Source: an uncultured Bacteroidales bacterium
Lineage (GTDB): Bacteria > Bacteroidota > Bacteroidia > Bacteroidales > P3
Assembly (NCBI GenBank): GCA_947179195.1
Contig: CAMXAS010000020.1
Location: 1 to 13,944, forward strand
DNA: 13,944 bases
Reading direction: 5' to 3'
Positions 6,254 to 13,827 of the stretch are shown here, in pieces. The position numbers were made by a program, and so were the translations under genes. The notes under the pieces are model-generated. The model did no database searches and was not told where the DNA came from. It worked only from the letters and a program-made list of their open reading frames with translations. Each line of letters begins with the position of its first letter. Position 1 is the stretch's first letter.

Positions 6254-8452
6254 TCAATTACCTTCTTTTGATATAAACTGAATCCGCACGAGCCGCACTT
6301 CCTCTTCCGTAAATTCGTTCTCGCCCAATTCCTTCAACGCCTCTTCCACCGAATCGTTCTCCGCTTCAAGGAAATAATCGTAAATTTCCTCGTAATGGTC
6401 GGGGTCGAGCGTCTCGCTCAGATAGTAGTCGATGTCGATTTTGGTGCCGGAAAGCACGATGCGTTCCACCTCCGAGAGCAGTTCCGCAAACGAAAGCCCC
6501 TTGGAAACCGCGATGTCGTTGAGCGAAATCTTGCGGTCGATGCTCTGGATGATGAACACCTTGAGCCCCGATTTGTTGACGACCGACTTGATGACGAAAT
6601 CCTGCGGGCGTTCTATCTCGTTTTCCTCCACATATTTCTTAATCAAGTCGATGAACGGCTGACCGTATTTCTGCGCCTTGCCCACGCCCACGCCCGTGAT
6701 GTGCGTCATTTCCTCCATCGTAACCGGGTACTGTACCGTCATGTCCTCCAACGAGGGTTCCTGGAAGATGACGTAAGGCGGCAGCTTCTCTTTCTGCGAG
6801 ATGTCCTTGAGCAGGTTCTTGAGCATGATGAAAAGCACGTTATCGACGGTATCGCCGCCCTGGACGCCGCCCCCGCCTTTCATGGCCTCCTCCGTATCCG
6901 ATTCGTAGTCGTGGTCTTTCGTGACCCGCACCTCGTAGGGATGTTCCATGAACGCACGCCCCTTGTCGGTAAGCCGCAGGATGCCGTAGTTCTCGATATC
7001 CTTCTCCATCAGGTTCTCGATCAGGCTTTCCCGCCCCACGGCCTTCCAGTAATTCTGCTCCTTGCCCTTGCCTTCGCCGAAGCGCGGCAACAGGTGGTGC
7101 TGGCATTTCTTGACATCGGGGCTCATCTTGCCCATCGCGATGCTGATGATATGGTCCATCTTGAACTGCGACTTGGTTTCCTCCACGAGCGAAAGGAAAT
7201 AGCGGACGTCCTCGGTGGCGTCCACACGCTCGCGCGGATGGCAGCAGTTGTCGCAGTTGCCGCAATGGTCGGACGGGTATTCCTCGCCGAAATAGTGCAG
7301 GATGTTCTTGCGGCGGCACATCCCCGTTTCGGCATACGACACGGTTTCGGCCATGAGTTGCTTGGCCACCTCCTGTTCCGCCACCGGCTTGTCCTTGAGG
7401 AATTTCTCCAACTTCATGATGTCGTGCTCGGCATAGAACGCGATGCAGCGGCCCTCGCCGCCGTCACGGCCGGCACGTCCCGTTTCCTGATAGTAGCCCT
7501 CTATGCTCTTGGGCATATCGTAGTGGATGACGAAGCGCACGTCGGGTTTGTCGATGCCCATGCCGAACGCTATCGTGGCCACGATGACGTCGATTTCCTC
7601 CATGAGGAACTTGTCCTGGTTCTCGGCCCGCGTCTGCGAGTCCAAGCCCGCGTGATACGGCAGGGCCTTGATGCCGTTGGCGCACAGTATCTGCGCGAAC
7701 TCCTCCACTTTCTTGCGGCTCAGGCAATAGACGATGCCCGATTTGAGGCCCGACGTCTTGATGAACTTGACGATGTCGCGGTCGATGTCCTTCGTCTTGG
7801 GGCGCACCTCGTAATAGAGGTTGGCGCGGTTGAACGATGAGAGGAACACGCGGGCATCCATCATGCCGAGGTTCTTTTGGATGTCTTTCTGAACCTTGGG
7901 CGTGGCCGTGGCCGTGAGCGCCAAAATGGGCACTTTCTTGGGCATGGCGTCGATGATGGGACGGATGCGGCGGTATTCGGGGCGGAAATCATGCCCCCAT
8001 TCCGAGATGCAGTGCGCCTCGTCGATGGCCACGAGCGAGACGTTGATGCTGCGGAACAGTTCCAGATTGTCTTCTTTGGTGAGGGTTTCCGGCGCGACGT
8101 AGAGCATTTTGGTCTTGCCGGCCAGCAGGTCGTCCTTGACCTGTTTCATTTCGGCGCGGGAAAGCGAGGAATTGAGGTAGTGGGCGATGTCGGACTTGGC
8201 CCCGAAGCTGCGGACGGCGTCCACCTGGTTTTTCATCAGGGCGATGAGCGGCGAGACGATGATGGCCGTACCCTCCATGATGAGGGCCGGCAACTGGTAG
8301 CACATGGACTTGCCCCCGCCCGTCGGCATGATGACGAAAGCGTCCTGACCGGCCAGTACCTGACGAATGACCGCCTCCTGATTCCCCTTGAAATGGGAGA
8401 ATCCGAAGATGCGCTGCAAGGCTTCGTGTAGAAAATCCCGCTGGTCTTCCAT
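6254..8452 (-). CDS. recQ: ATP-dependent DNA helicase RecQ
   Basis: 3'-5' DNA helicase for recombination and fork repair. Numbering is from a TTG at 8461; the ATG at 8452 (MEDQRDF) removes three residues and is preferred here. Motifs are FKGNQEAV (motif 0, 24-31), PTGGGKS Walker A at 46-52, DEAH at 147-150 followed by the aromatic-rich loop CISEWGHDFRPEY, LTATATP (motif III), VATIAFGMGIDKPDVR (motif V) and QETGRAGRDG (motif VI, 325-334). The zinc site is Cys382 plus CGNCDNC at 400-406. A winged-helix RQC region follows, then an HRDC domain at about 540-615. The last 115 residues match the helix-turn-helix tail common in Bacteroidota RecQ. Length of 732-735 residues is normal for that type. 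It is the first gene of the leftward run and diverges from kdsD across an AT-rich gap. Confidence 0.97.
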   Translation of the reverse strand: MEDQRDFLHEALQRIFGFSHFKGNQEAVIRQVLAGQDAFVIMPTGGGKSMCYQLPALIMEGTAIIVSPLIALMKNQVDAVRSFGAKSDIAHYLNSSLSRAEMKQVKDDLLAGKTKMLYVAPETLTKEDNLELFRSINVSLVAIDEAHCISEWGHDFRPEYRRIRPIIDAMPKKVPILALTATATPKVQKDIQKNLGMMDARVFLSSFNRANLYYEVRPKTKDIDRDIVKFIKTSGLKSGIVYCLSRKKVEEFAQILCANGIKALPYHAGLDSQTRAENQDKFLMEEIDVIVATIAFGMGIDKPDVRFVIHYDMPKSIEGYYQETGRAGRDGGEGRCIAFYAEHDIMKLEKFLKDKPVAEQEVAKQLMAETVSYAETGMCRRKNILHYFGEEYPSDHCGNCDNCCHPRERVDATEDVRYFLSLVEETKSQFKMDHIISIAMGKMSPDVKKCQHHLLPRFGEGKGKEQNYWKAVGRESLIENLMEKDIENYGILRLTDKGRAFMEHPYEVRVTKDHDYESDTEEAMKGGGGVQGGDTVDNVLFIMLKNLLKDISQKEKLPPYVIFQEPSLEDMTVQYPVTMEEMTHITGVGVGKAQKYGQPFIDLIKKYVEENEIERPQDFVIKSVVNKSGLKVFIIQSIDRKISLNDIAVSKGLSFAELLSEVERIVLSGTKIDIDYYLSETLDPDHYEEIYDYFLEAENDSVEEALKELGENEFTEEEVRLVRIQFISKEGN

Positions 8453-8478
8453 ACCCGTCAACTTTATGAAAAAATGCT

Positions 8479-8486
8479 TACTTTTG
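8479..8486 (+). promoter_or_regulatory. Bacteroidetes -7 element for kdsD
   Basis: TACTTTTG matches TAnnTTTG exactly and is followed by TACCCGCAAAA, the usual look of a start region in this order. The expected transcription start is near 8493. No clear TTTG lies 19-21 bases upstream, so only the -7 half is supported. It overlaps the expected recQ promoter region on the other strand. Confidence 0.5.
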
Positions 8487-8504
8487 TACCCGCAAAATGT
8501 CTTT

Positions 8505-8512
8505 CAAAGTTA
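8505..8512 (-). promoter_or_regulatory. Bacteroidetes -7 element for recQ and the leftward run
   Basis: The complement of 8505-8512 reads TAACTTTG, an exact TAnnTTTG match. A TTTT at the complement of 8532-8535, 19 bases upstream, is a 3-of-4 match to the -33 element. The transcription start would be near 8498, leaving a leader of about 45 bases before the recQ ATG. It is the only promoter candidate I find for the six-gene leftward run. Confidence 0.45.
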
Positions 8513-8522
8513 CAACGAATTG

Positions 8523-9491
8523 TTGGAAAATAAAAGCAATATTTTGGAAATCGTTCGCAAGTGTATCTTGAGCGAAGCGAAAGCGATAGGCAAACTCGTT
8601 GACTATCTTGACGATAACTTTACCGCCGTCGTCACGGAGATCCTGCACTGCAAAGGCCGGGTCATCGTAACGGGCATCGGGAAGAGCGCCAACATAGGCG
8701 TCAAAATCGTCTCCACGCTCAACTCCACGGGCACGCCGGCCATCTTCATGCACGCGGCCGACGCGATACACGGCGATTTGGGCATCATCCAGCCCGACGA
8801 TATCGTCATCTGCATTTCCAAAAGCGGACAGACACCCGAAATCAAGGTGCTGGTACCGCTCATCAAGGGTTTCGGCAACCGGCTCGTGGCCCTGGTGGGC
8901 AACACGCAGTCGTTCCTGGCCAAGGAAGCCGACTATGTGCTCAACTGCACGGTCGACCGCGAGGCCTGCCCGAACAACCTCGCCCCCACGACGAGCACGA
9001 CGGCGCAGTTGGTGTTGGGCGACGCCCTGGCCGTGGCCCTGCTGGAATGCCGCGGGTTCACGCCCGAAGACTTTGCGCGTTACCATCCCGGCGGCACGCT
9101 GGGCAAACAGCTGTACCTGCGGGTGCGCGACCTGTCGCGTCTGAACGAACGGCCGGCCGTGGGCCTCAAAACGCCGCTCAAGGACGTGATTACGGAGATT
9201 TCGTCCAAATGCCTGGGTTCGGCGGCCGTATTGGACGGCGAGCGGCTGGCGGGCATCATCACCGACGGCGACCTGCGGCGGATGCTGCTCAAGAACCTGT
9301 CGCTAGACAGCACGTTGGCCGAGGACGTCATGACGCGCACGCCCAAAACGATACATGAGGACGAGATGGCCATCAAGGCCTTGAAAATCATGAAAGAAAA
9401 CAATATCACGCAGGTATTGGTGACCGACAGCGGACAGCGGTACGTCGGCATCATCCACCTGCACGATTTGGTAAGAGAAGGCATTATATAA
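8523..9491 (+). CDS. kdsD: D-arabinose-5-phosphate isomerase (KdsD/KpsF), TTG start likely
   Basis: Interconverts ribulose 5-phosphate and arabinose 5-phosphate, the first step to Kdo for the LPS inner core. From the start used here (322 residues) a SIS domain covers about 30-180: VTGIGKSANIG with Lys54, HAADAIHGDLG with His83, ISKSGQTPEI, EACPNNLAPTTSTT and FARYHPGGTLGK with His188, the expected catalytic region. Two CBS domains follow (about 206-261 and 267-322). Start choice: an in-frame ATG at 8466 would add 19 residues (MKKCLLLYPQNVFQ and onward) but lies upstream of the -7 element at 8479-8486. The tandem TTG codons at 8520 and 8523 give a 322-323 residue protein, close to E. coli KdsD (328), with the short N-terminus seen in relatives. 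lptB follows after 19 bases, so the two are likely co-transcribed. Confidence 0.93.
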   Translation: MENKSNILEIVRKCILSEAKAIGKLVDYLDDNFTAVVTEILHCKGRVIVTGIGKSANIGVKIVSTLNSTGTPAIFMHAADAIHGDLGIIQPDDIVICISKSGQTPEIKVLVPLIKGFGNRLVALVGNTQSFLAKEADYVLNCTVDREACPNNLAPTTSTTAQLVLGDALAVALLECRGFTPEDFARYHPGGTLGKQLYLRVRDLSRLNERPAVGLKTPLKDVITEISSKCLGSAAVLDGERLAGIITDGDLRRMLLKNLSLDSTLAEDVMTRTPKTIHEDEMAIKALKIMKENNITQVLVTDSGQRYVGIIHLHDLVREGII

Positions 9492-9510
9492 CGGATAAAC
9501 GGCATTTTAT

Positions 9511-10233
9511 ATGATACTCCGCACCGAGAACATCGTCAAGACCTACCACCAGCGAACGGTGGTGAACCGCGTGAACATCGAAGTCAAGCAAGGGGAAATC
9601 GTGGGGCTGCTGGGGCCCAACGGCGCCGGCAAGACGACCTCGTTCTATATTATCGTGGGGCTGATTAAGCCGCTTTCGGGCCGCGTCTTCCTCGACGAGC
9701 AGGACATCACGGGCCTGCCCATGTACAAGCGGGCGCAGATGGGCATCGCCTACCTGGCGCAGGAGGCCTCCATCTTCAGACAGATGTCGGTGGAGAACAA
9801 CATCATGGCCATTCTGGAATTTACCGAGAAGGACCCGGCGCGCCGCAAGGAACGCCTGGAACAGTTATTGACCGAATTCGGCATCGAACACGTGCGCAAG
9901 ACCAAGGGCATCAGCCTCTCGGGCGGGGAACGCCGCCGTACCGAAATAGCGCGTTCGCTGGCCGCCAACCCCAACTTCATCCTGCTCGACGAACCGTTCG
10001 CCGGCATCGACCCGATTGCCATCGAAGACATCAAGAACATCGTCATGCAGCTCAAGTCGAAAAACATCGGGATTCTGATTACCGACCACAACGCGCACGA
10101 GACGCTGTCGATTACCGACCGCTCCTACCTGCTCTACGACGGCCGCATCCTCAAGGAAGGCAACTCGAAAGATTTGGCCGCCGACGCCGAGGTGCGCGAA
10201 AAATACCTGGGCCGCGACTTCCAACTGAGATAA
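9511..10233 (+). CDS. lptB: LPS export ABC transporter ATP-binding protein
   Basis: ATPase of the LptB2FG complex that extracts LPS from the inner membrane and drives it along the Lpt bridge. The ABC motifs are complete: Walker A GPNGAGKT at 35-42, Q-loop Gln84 in YLAQEASIF, signature LSGGERRR at 136-143, Walker B FILLDEPFAGIDP from 156, and the H-loop His193 in ITDHN. The strings YLAQEASIFR and LLDEPFAGIDPIAI are characteristic of LptB rather than of other small ABC ATPases. At 240 residues it matches E. coli LptB (241). It is cytoplasmic and acts as a dimer. The kdsD-lptB order recalls the E. coli kdsD-kdsC-lptCAB cluster, but kdsC, lptC and lptA are absent from between them. The partner permeases LptF and LptG are not in the window. 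Confidence 0.97.
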   Translation: MILRTENIVKTYHQRTVVNRVNIEVKQGEIVGLLGPNGAGKTTSFYIIVGLIKPLSGRVFLDEQDITGLPMYKRAQMGIAYLAQEASIFRQMSVENNIMAILEFTEKDPARRKERLEQLLTEFGIEHVRKTKGISLSGGERRRTEIARSLAANPNFILLDEPFAGIDPIAIEDIKNIVMQLKSKNIGILITDHNAHETLSITDRSYLLYDGRILKEGNSKDLAADAEVREKYLGRDFQLR

Positions 10234-10271
10234 AAACACAAACCGATACAATAAAAACATTCAATAAAACA

Positions 10272-11216
10272 ATGGAAACCAACACAAAAGTTAAAATCTT
10301 TACGTGCCGGGCCACCCGCTACCTCGCGGAGAAGATAGCGCAGGCCTACGGTTCGGAACTGGGCAAATCGAACGTCTTTACGTTTGCGGACGGCGAATTC
10401 CAGACCTGTTATGAGGACAATGTACGGGGCGCCGATGTCTTTATCGTTCAGTCCACGTTCCCGCCCGCGGACAACCTGTTCGAACTTTTGATGATGGTGG
10501 ACGCGGCCAAACGGGCTTCCGCGCGTAAGATCATCGCCGTGATTCCGTATTTCGGATGCGCGCGTCAGGACCGCAAGGACAAGCCGCGGGTACCGATTAC
10601 CTCCAAGTTGGTGGCCAACCTGCTGACGGCTTCCGGCGTTTCGCGCGTCATTACGATAGACCTGCACGCCGACCAAATCCAGGGTTTCTTCGAAATGCCG
10701 GTGGACCACCTCTACGCTTCGTCCATCTTCGTGCCCTTCCTCAAGGAACTGAACATAGAGGATTTGATGTTCGCCTCGCCCGACACGGGCGGTACGCGCC
10801 GCGCCAATATGTACGCCAAGACGTTCGGCACGGGCTTCGCGATTTGCTACAAGCAGCGTTCCAAACCCAATGTGGTTGACCGCATGGAACTGATCGGCGA
10901 CGTGGCGGGCAAGAACGTCATTTTGGTGGACGATATCCTCGACACCGGCAACACGCTTATCAAGGCGGCCGACCTGATTTTGGCCAACGGCGCCAAGAGC
11001 GTGCGCGGCATGATTTCCCACCCCGTGCTTTCGGGCAACGCCATCGACCGCATCGAACAGTCGAACATGGAGGAACTGATTGTAAGCGACACGATTCCGC
11101 TTTCGCGCCCGTCGAAGAAAATCAGACAGTTGTCCACGGCCACGCTCTTGGCGGAAGCCATCAAGCGCGTGGAGAACAACGAAAGCATCTCCAGCCTGTA
11201 CAGCGATTATAAGTAG
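10272..11216 (+). CDS. prs: Ribose-phosphate pyrophosphokinase (PRPP synthetase)
   Basis: Makes 5-phosphoribosyl 1-pyrophosphate from ribose 5-phosphate and ATP, feeding purine, pyrimidine, histidine, tryptophan and NAD synthesis. Motifs are FADGEFQ at 38-44, PYFGCARQDRKDKPRVPITS at 92-111 (ATP-binding flexible loop), DLHADQIQGFF at 130-140 (divalent-cation site with His132), SPDTGGTRRA at 169-178, and the PRPP-binding loop VDDILDTGNT at 219-228. Length of 314 residues is standard. ASPDTGG replaces the usual PDxGG context with DTGG, a small variation that keeps the Asp and both Gly. It starts 38 bases after lptB behind an AT-rich leader with no TAnnTTTG match, so it could be read through from kdsD-lptB. 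NadC, on the other arm, uses its product. Confidence 0.97.
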   Translation: METNTKVKIFTCRATRYLAEKIAQAYGSELGKSNVFTFADGEFQTCYEDNVRGADVFIVQSTFPPADNLFELLMMVDAAKRASARKIIAVIPYFGCARQDRKDKPRVPITSKLVANLLTASGVSRVITIDLHADQIQGFFEMPVDHLYASSIFVPFLKELNIEDLMFASPDTGGTRRANMYAKTFGTGFAICYKQRSKPNVVDRMELIGDVAGKNVILVDDILDTGNTLIKAADLILANGAKSVRGMISHPVLSGNAIDRIEQSNMEELIVSDTIPLSRPSKKIRQLSTATLLAEAIKRVENNESISSLYSDYK

Positions 11217-11220
11217 GAAA

Positions 11221-11252
11221 TTTCCATTTCACTACAATATTTCTTATATTTG
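11221..11252 (+). promoter_or_regulatory. Bacteroidetes-type promoter for the TPR lipoprotein gene
   Basis: TATATTTG at 11245-11252 is an exact TAnnTTTG match. TTTC at 11221-11224 matches the -33 TTTG in three of four bases, with a 20-base gap. The expected start is near 11257-11259, just before the perfect hairpin at 11262-11289 and about 60 bases ahead of the lipoprotein ATG. This is the best complete promoter in the window. Confidence 0.6.
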
Positions 11253-11261
11253 CGAGTTTGG

Positions 11262-11289
11262 ACTATGCGCGGTTTCGGCCGCGCATAGT
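11262..11289 (+). other. Perfect 11-bp stem-loop in the leader of the TPR lipoprotein gene
   Basis: ACTATGCGCGG at 11262-11272 pairs perfectly with CCGCGCATAGT at 11279-11289 around the loop TTTCGG. The stem has 11 pairs without mismatch. Only GTTTCTTTAAA follows, a weak T-tract, so it is a poor Rho-independent terminator. It begins about 10 bases after the promoter -7 element, which would place it at the very 5' end of the lipoprotein mRNA. It may stabilise that mRNA, attenuate it, or stop or process the prs transcript. Because it is palindromic it could also bind a dimeric protein as DNA. Confidence 0.65.
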
Positions 11290-11320
11290 GTTTCTTTAAA
11301 CATAAATAACTGATAGACAA

Positions 11321-13141
11321 ATGAAAAAGTTGCAAGTCGCCAGTCTCATCTGCGTGTTGCTGACCGCCGGATTGGCATTCAGTTCCTGCGAGAGCCTCAA
11401 AAAGATGGTCGCCAACCATTCGACGATGGCCAAATACGTAGCGACACCGAATCCTCTGGAAATGCAGGGCGATAAAATCAAGGTGGAAATCAAGGGCAAC
11501 TACCAGCCTAAGTATTTCGTTACGAAAGCGATGGTCGTATTCCAGCCCGCTTTGAACTACGAAGGCGGTTCCATCCTGATGAAACCGATGGTGCTGAGAG
11601 GCGAAAAGACGAAAGGCCAAGGCACGATGATCGGCAGCGCGAACGGCGGCAGCTTTACCTATACCGATGAAATCGACTATCAGGAAGGCATGGAACAGAG
11701 CCAGCTGGTGCTGAACCCCGTGGCCTATATGGAGAAGAAAGCCAAGAATATGCAGGTGACGAACGAAGCGGAGGCCGCCCAGGTATCCGGCAACGTCCGT
11801 TTGGGCGAAACGCCGGTGGCGCAGGGTACGATGATCACGGCCTCGCGCATCGACAAGTTCGACGTCGCGCTGGCGGTGGAAGACCACGGCTATGAGAAAG
11901 AGACCGTGATTCCGCACGACGCGACGATTTTCTTCCTCGTGGATATGGCGAACCTGAACTGGAACTTGCCGCTCAACAAGAAAGCCGAAACCAAAGCCGG
12001 CATCAAGGCCTTGGATTCGCTCTTGCAGACGGGTATGCAAATCAAGCAGGTGCAAATCAACGCCTGGGCTTCCCCCGAAGGCGAGGAAAGCCGCAACCAA
12101 AACCTGTCGGACAACCGCGTGAAGACGGCCGAAAAATATTTCATGGATACCTATAACAAGTTCCTGAACCAGCGCGCCCGCGCCATGAAGGTGAAACCCA
12201 ACAGCCTCAAACAGGACATCGATATGCAGACGCAGTCGATGGGCGAAGACTGGGAAGGCTTCCTCGCCGACCTGCGCGCCTCGAGCATCGCCGACAAGAA
12301 CACGATTATCAACGTGATTTCCTCGCACACCGACAAGGCGACGCGCGAACAGGAAATCCGCAACATGACGGTGATTTATAAGGAAATCGAAGACGACATC
12401 CTGCCGTCCCTGCGCCGGAGCGAAATCCACGTGGACTTCCTCGAACCCAAACGTCCGGACGAACAGATTGCCGAATATTCGTTGACCGCGCCCGACTCCC
12501 TGAAGTTGAACGAACTGCTCTACGGTGCGGTGCTGAACGACGACCCGGCCCAACAGCTGGCCATTTACATGGCGGCCATCCGCATCTATCCCGACGACTA
12601 CCGCGCTTACGTGAACCTGGCGAACATCCTGATGAAGGAAGAAGCCAAATTGGCCGAAGCCCAGTCGCTGCTGGAAACCGCCAACGGGATGCAGCCCAAC
12701 AACGCCCATATCCTGAACAACATGGGCGCCCTGGCCTTGGCCAAGGGGGACTTCGACAACGCCAAATCGCTGTTTGAAAGCGCCGCCGCTTGCGCCGAAG
12801 CGCAGGAGAACATGGGCATCATCGCCATCAAGGAAGGCCGCTACGGTGTGGCCGTGTCGAACCTCTCGGCCCGGAACTGCCACTGCAACCTGGCGTTGGC
12901 CCAGTTGCTGAACGGCGACATCGAACAGGCCAAGGCGACGTTGAACTGCATGAACCCGATAGACGATGACGGGCTTTACCTGCTCGCGGTTTGCGCCGCC
13001 CGCCAGGACAACAAGGCCGAAGCCATCGCCGCGCTGACGAAAGCCTTTGCCGAAAACTCGGCCCTGAAAGCGCAGGCGCGCAAGGACATCGAATTTGCGA
13101 AATGGGCCTACGAGACCGATTTCCAGAACATCTTGCGCTAA
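11321..13141 (+). CDS. Uncharacterised lipoprotein with OmpA-like segment and TPRs
   Basis: No gene name is recognised. The N-terminus is a lipoprotein signal peptide with lipobox AFSSC (Cys23) and ESLKK after it, so no acidic surface-export signal; a periplasmic-facing outer-membrane lipoprotein is likely. Residues about 40-190 form a beta-rich region (NPLEMQGDKIKVEIKGNYQP; GGSFTYTDEIDY). Residues 200-375 hold an OmpA-like segment: INAWASPEGEESRNQNLSDN followed by Arg266. This aligns with the peptidoglycan-binding motif, but the diaminopimelate-binding Asp is Ser251 while the Arg is kept. The later GEDWEGF and DDILPSLRRSEI parts recall the OmpA-like module of some Bacteroidota fimbrial-locus proteins. 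Residues 408-580 carry TPR-like helices (YRAYVNLANILM; AHILNNMGALALAKGDFDNA). It has its own promoter and leader hairpin. A role in envelope assembly is inference. Confidence 0.85.
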   Translation: MKKLQVASLICVLLTAGLAFSSCESLKKMVANHSTMAKYVATPNPLEMQGDKIKVEIKGNYQPKYFVTKAMVVFQPALNYEGGSILMKPMVLRGEKTKGQGTMIGSANGGSFTYTDEIDYQEGMEQSQLVLNPVAYMEKKAKNMQVTNEAEAAQVSGNVRLGETPVAQGTMITASRIDKFDVALAVEDHGYEKETVIPHDATIFFLVDMANLNWNLPLNKKAETKAGIKALDSLLQTGMQIKQVQINAWASPEGEESRNQNLSDNRVKTAEKYFMDTYNKFLNQRARAMKVKPNSLKQDIDMQTQSMGEDWEGFLADLRASSIADKNTIINVISSHTDKATREQEIRNMTVIYKEIEDDILPSLRRSEIHVDFLEPKRPDEQIAEYSLTAPDSLKLNELLYGAVLNDDPAQQLAIYMAAIRIYPDDYRAYVNLANILMKEEAKLAEAQSLLETANGMQPNNAHILNNMGALALAKGDFDNAKSLFESAAACAEAQENMGIIAIKEGRYGVAVSNLSARNCHCNLALAQLLNGDIEQAKATLNCMNPIDDDGLYLLAVCAARQDNKAEAIAALTKAFAENSALKAQARKDIEFAKWAYETDFQNILR

Positions 13142-13179
13142 ACATTGAGATTTAACAAAACCTATAAACAAACCATTTT

Positions 13180-13761
13180 ATGAAAACTGTATCTATTAGC
13201 GGTGCTCTCCGTGAGCACGTAGGGAAAAAAGATGCAAGAATCCTGCGCGAAAAGGGTATGATCCCCTGCGTGGTTTACGGCGTAGGCGAGCCGCAGAATT
13301 TCTATGCTGAAGAAAAGGTGTTGAGCCCGTTGTTCTCCACGCCGGAAATCTGCTTCGTGGAACTCGAACTGAACGGTAACAAAATCCTGACGATTGTACA
13401 GGAAGCCCAATTCCACAAGGTAAGCGGCAACCTGTTGCACGTGGATTTCTTTATTTTGTCCGACCACCGGCCCATCACGATGGCGGTGCCCCTCAGCATA
13501 GAAGGCAGCGCGCCCGGCGTACTCAAAGGCGGTAAGCTGTACAAGGGTATGCGTAAGCTCCGTGTCCGCACGTTGCCGAAACAGATGCCGGAAATCATCC
13601 GCGTGGATATCTCCAAACTGGATATCGCCGACGAAATCAAGGTGCGTGACCTGGCTTCCGACCAGTACGAACTGCTTGAAGCGCCTTCGACGACGGTGGT
13701 GATGGTGAAGACGACGCGTAACGTGGTTGAAGCGCCCAAGGCCGAAGCGGCTGCCGAATAA
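13180..13761 (+). CDS. rplY: 50S ribosomal protein L25 / general stress protein Ctc
   Basis: Binds 5S rRNA in the large ribosomal subunit. It is the long two-domain CTC/TL5 form: the N-terminal 5S-binding beta barrel at about 1-90 (ARILREKGMIPCVVYGVGEP, FHKVSGNLLHVDFF), then the C-terminal beta domain at about 95-180 (VPLSIEGSAPGVLKGGKLYK, PEIIRVDISKLDIADEIKV), and a short Ala/Glu tail. E. coli L25 has only the first domain (94 residues); 193 residues is normal for the long form. It starts 38 bases after the TPR lipoprotein gene without a clear promoter, so it may share its transcript, and a terminator follows 21 bases after the stop. In many bacteria this gene follows prs and precedes pth; here a lipoprotein gene separates it from prs and the next gene does not begin like Pth. 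Confidence 0.95.
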   Translation: MKTVSISGALREHVGKKDARILREKGMIPCVVYGVGEPQNFYAEEKVLSPLFSTPEICFVELELNGNKILTIVQEAQFHKVSGNLLHVDFFILSDHRPITMAVPLSIEGSAPGVLKGGKLYKGMRKLRVRTLPKQMPEIIRVDISKLDIADEIKVRDLASDQYELLEAPSTTVVMVKTTRNVVEAPKAEAAAE

Positions 13762-13782
13762 GCCCTCGGACGACTACATTAG

Positions 13783-13813
13783 AAAAAGCGGTTCCGCACA
13801 GGGCCGCTTTTTT
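13783..13813 (+). terminator. Rho-independent terminator after rplY
   Basis: AAAAAGCGG at 13783-13791 pairs with CCGCTTTTT at 13804-13812 around a 12-base loop, and the T-run (six T, 13808-13813) is shared with the stem. It begins 21 bases after the rplY stop. Because the A-run mirrors the T-run it might also work weakly on the other strand. Confidence 0.8.
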
Positions 13814-13827
13814 AGTTTTGATGCGAT

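Noticed and set aside
6395..7840. Plus-strand open frame of 481 codons opposite recQ
   Set aside because: recQ motifs run continuously on the minus strand across this interval.
8453..8461. TTG start at 8461 for recQ
   Set aside because: It adds only three residues (start, Thr, Gly) before an ATG at 8452 that gives a normal RecQ N-terminus; the ATG is the simpler choice.
11207..13171. Minus-strand open frame of 654 codons opposite the TPR lipoprotein
   Set aside because: The plus-strand protein has a lipobox, TPR pattern, promoter and leader; the antisense frame has a His/Val/Gly-rich shadow composition and crosses the intergenic hairpin.
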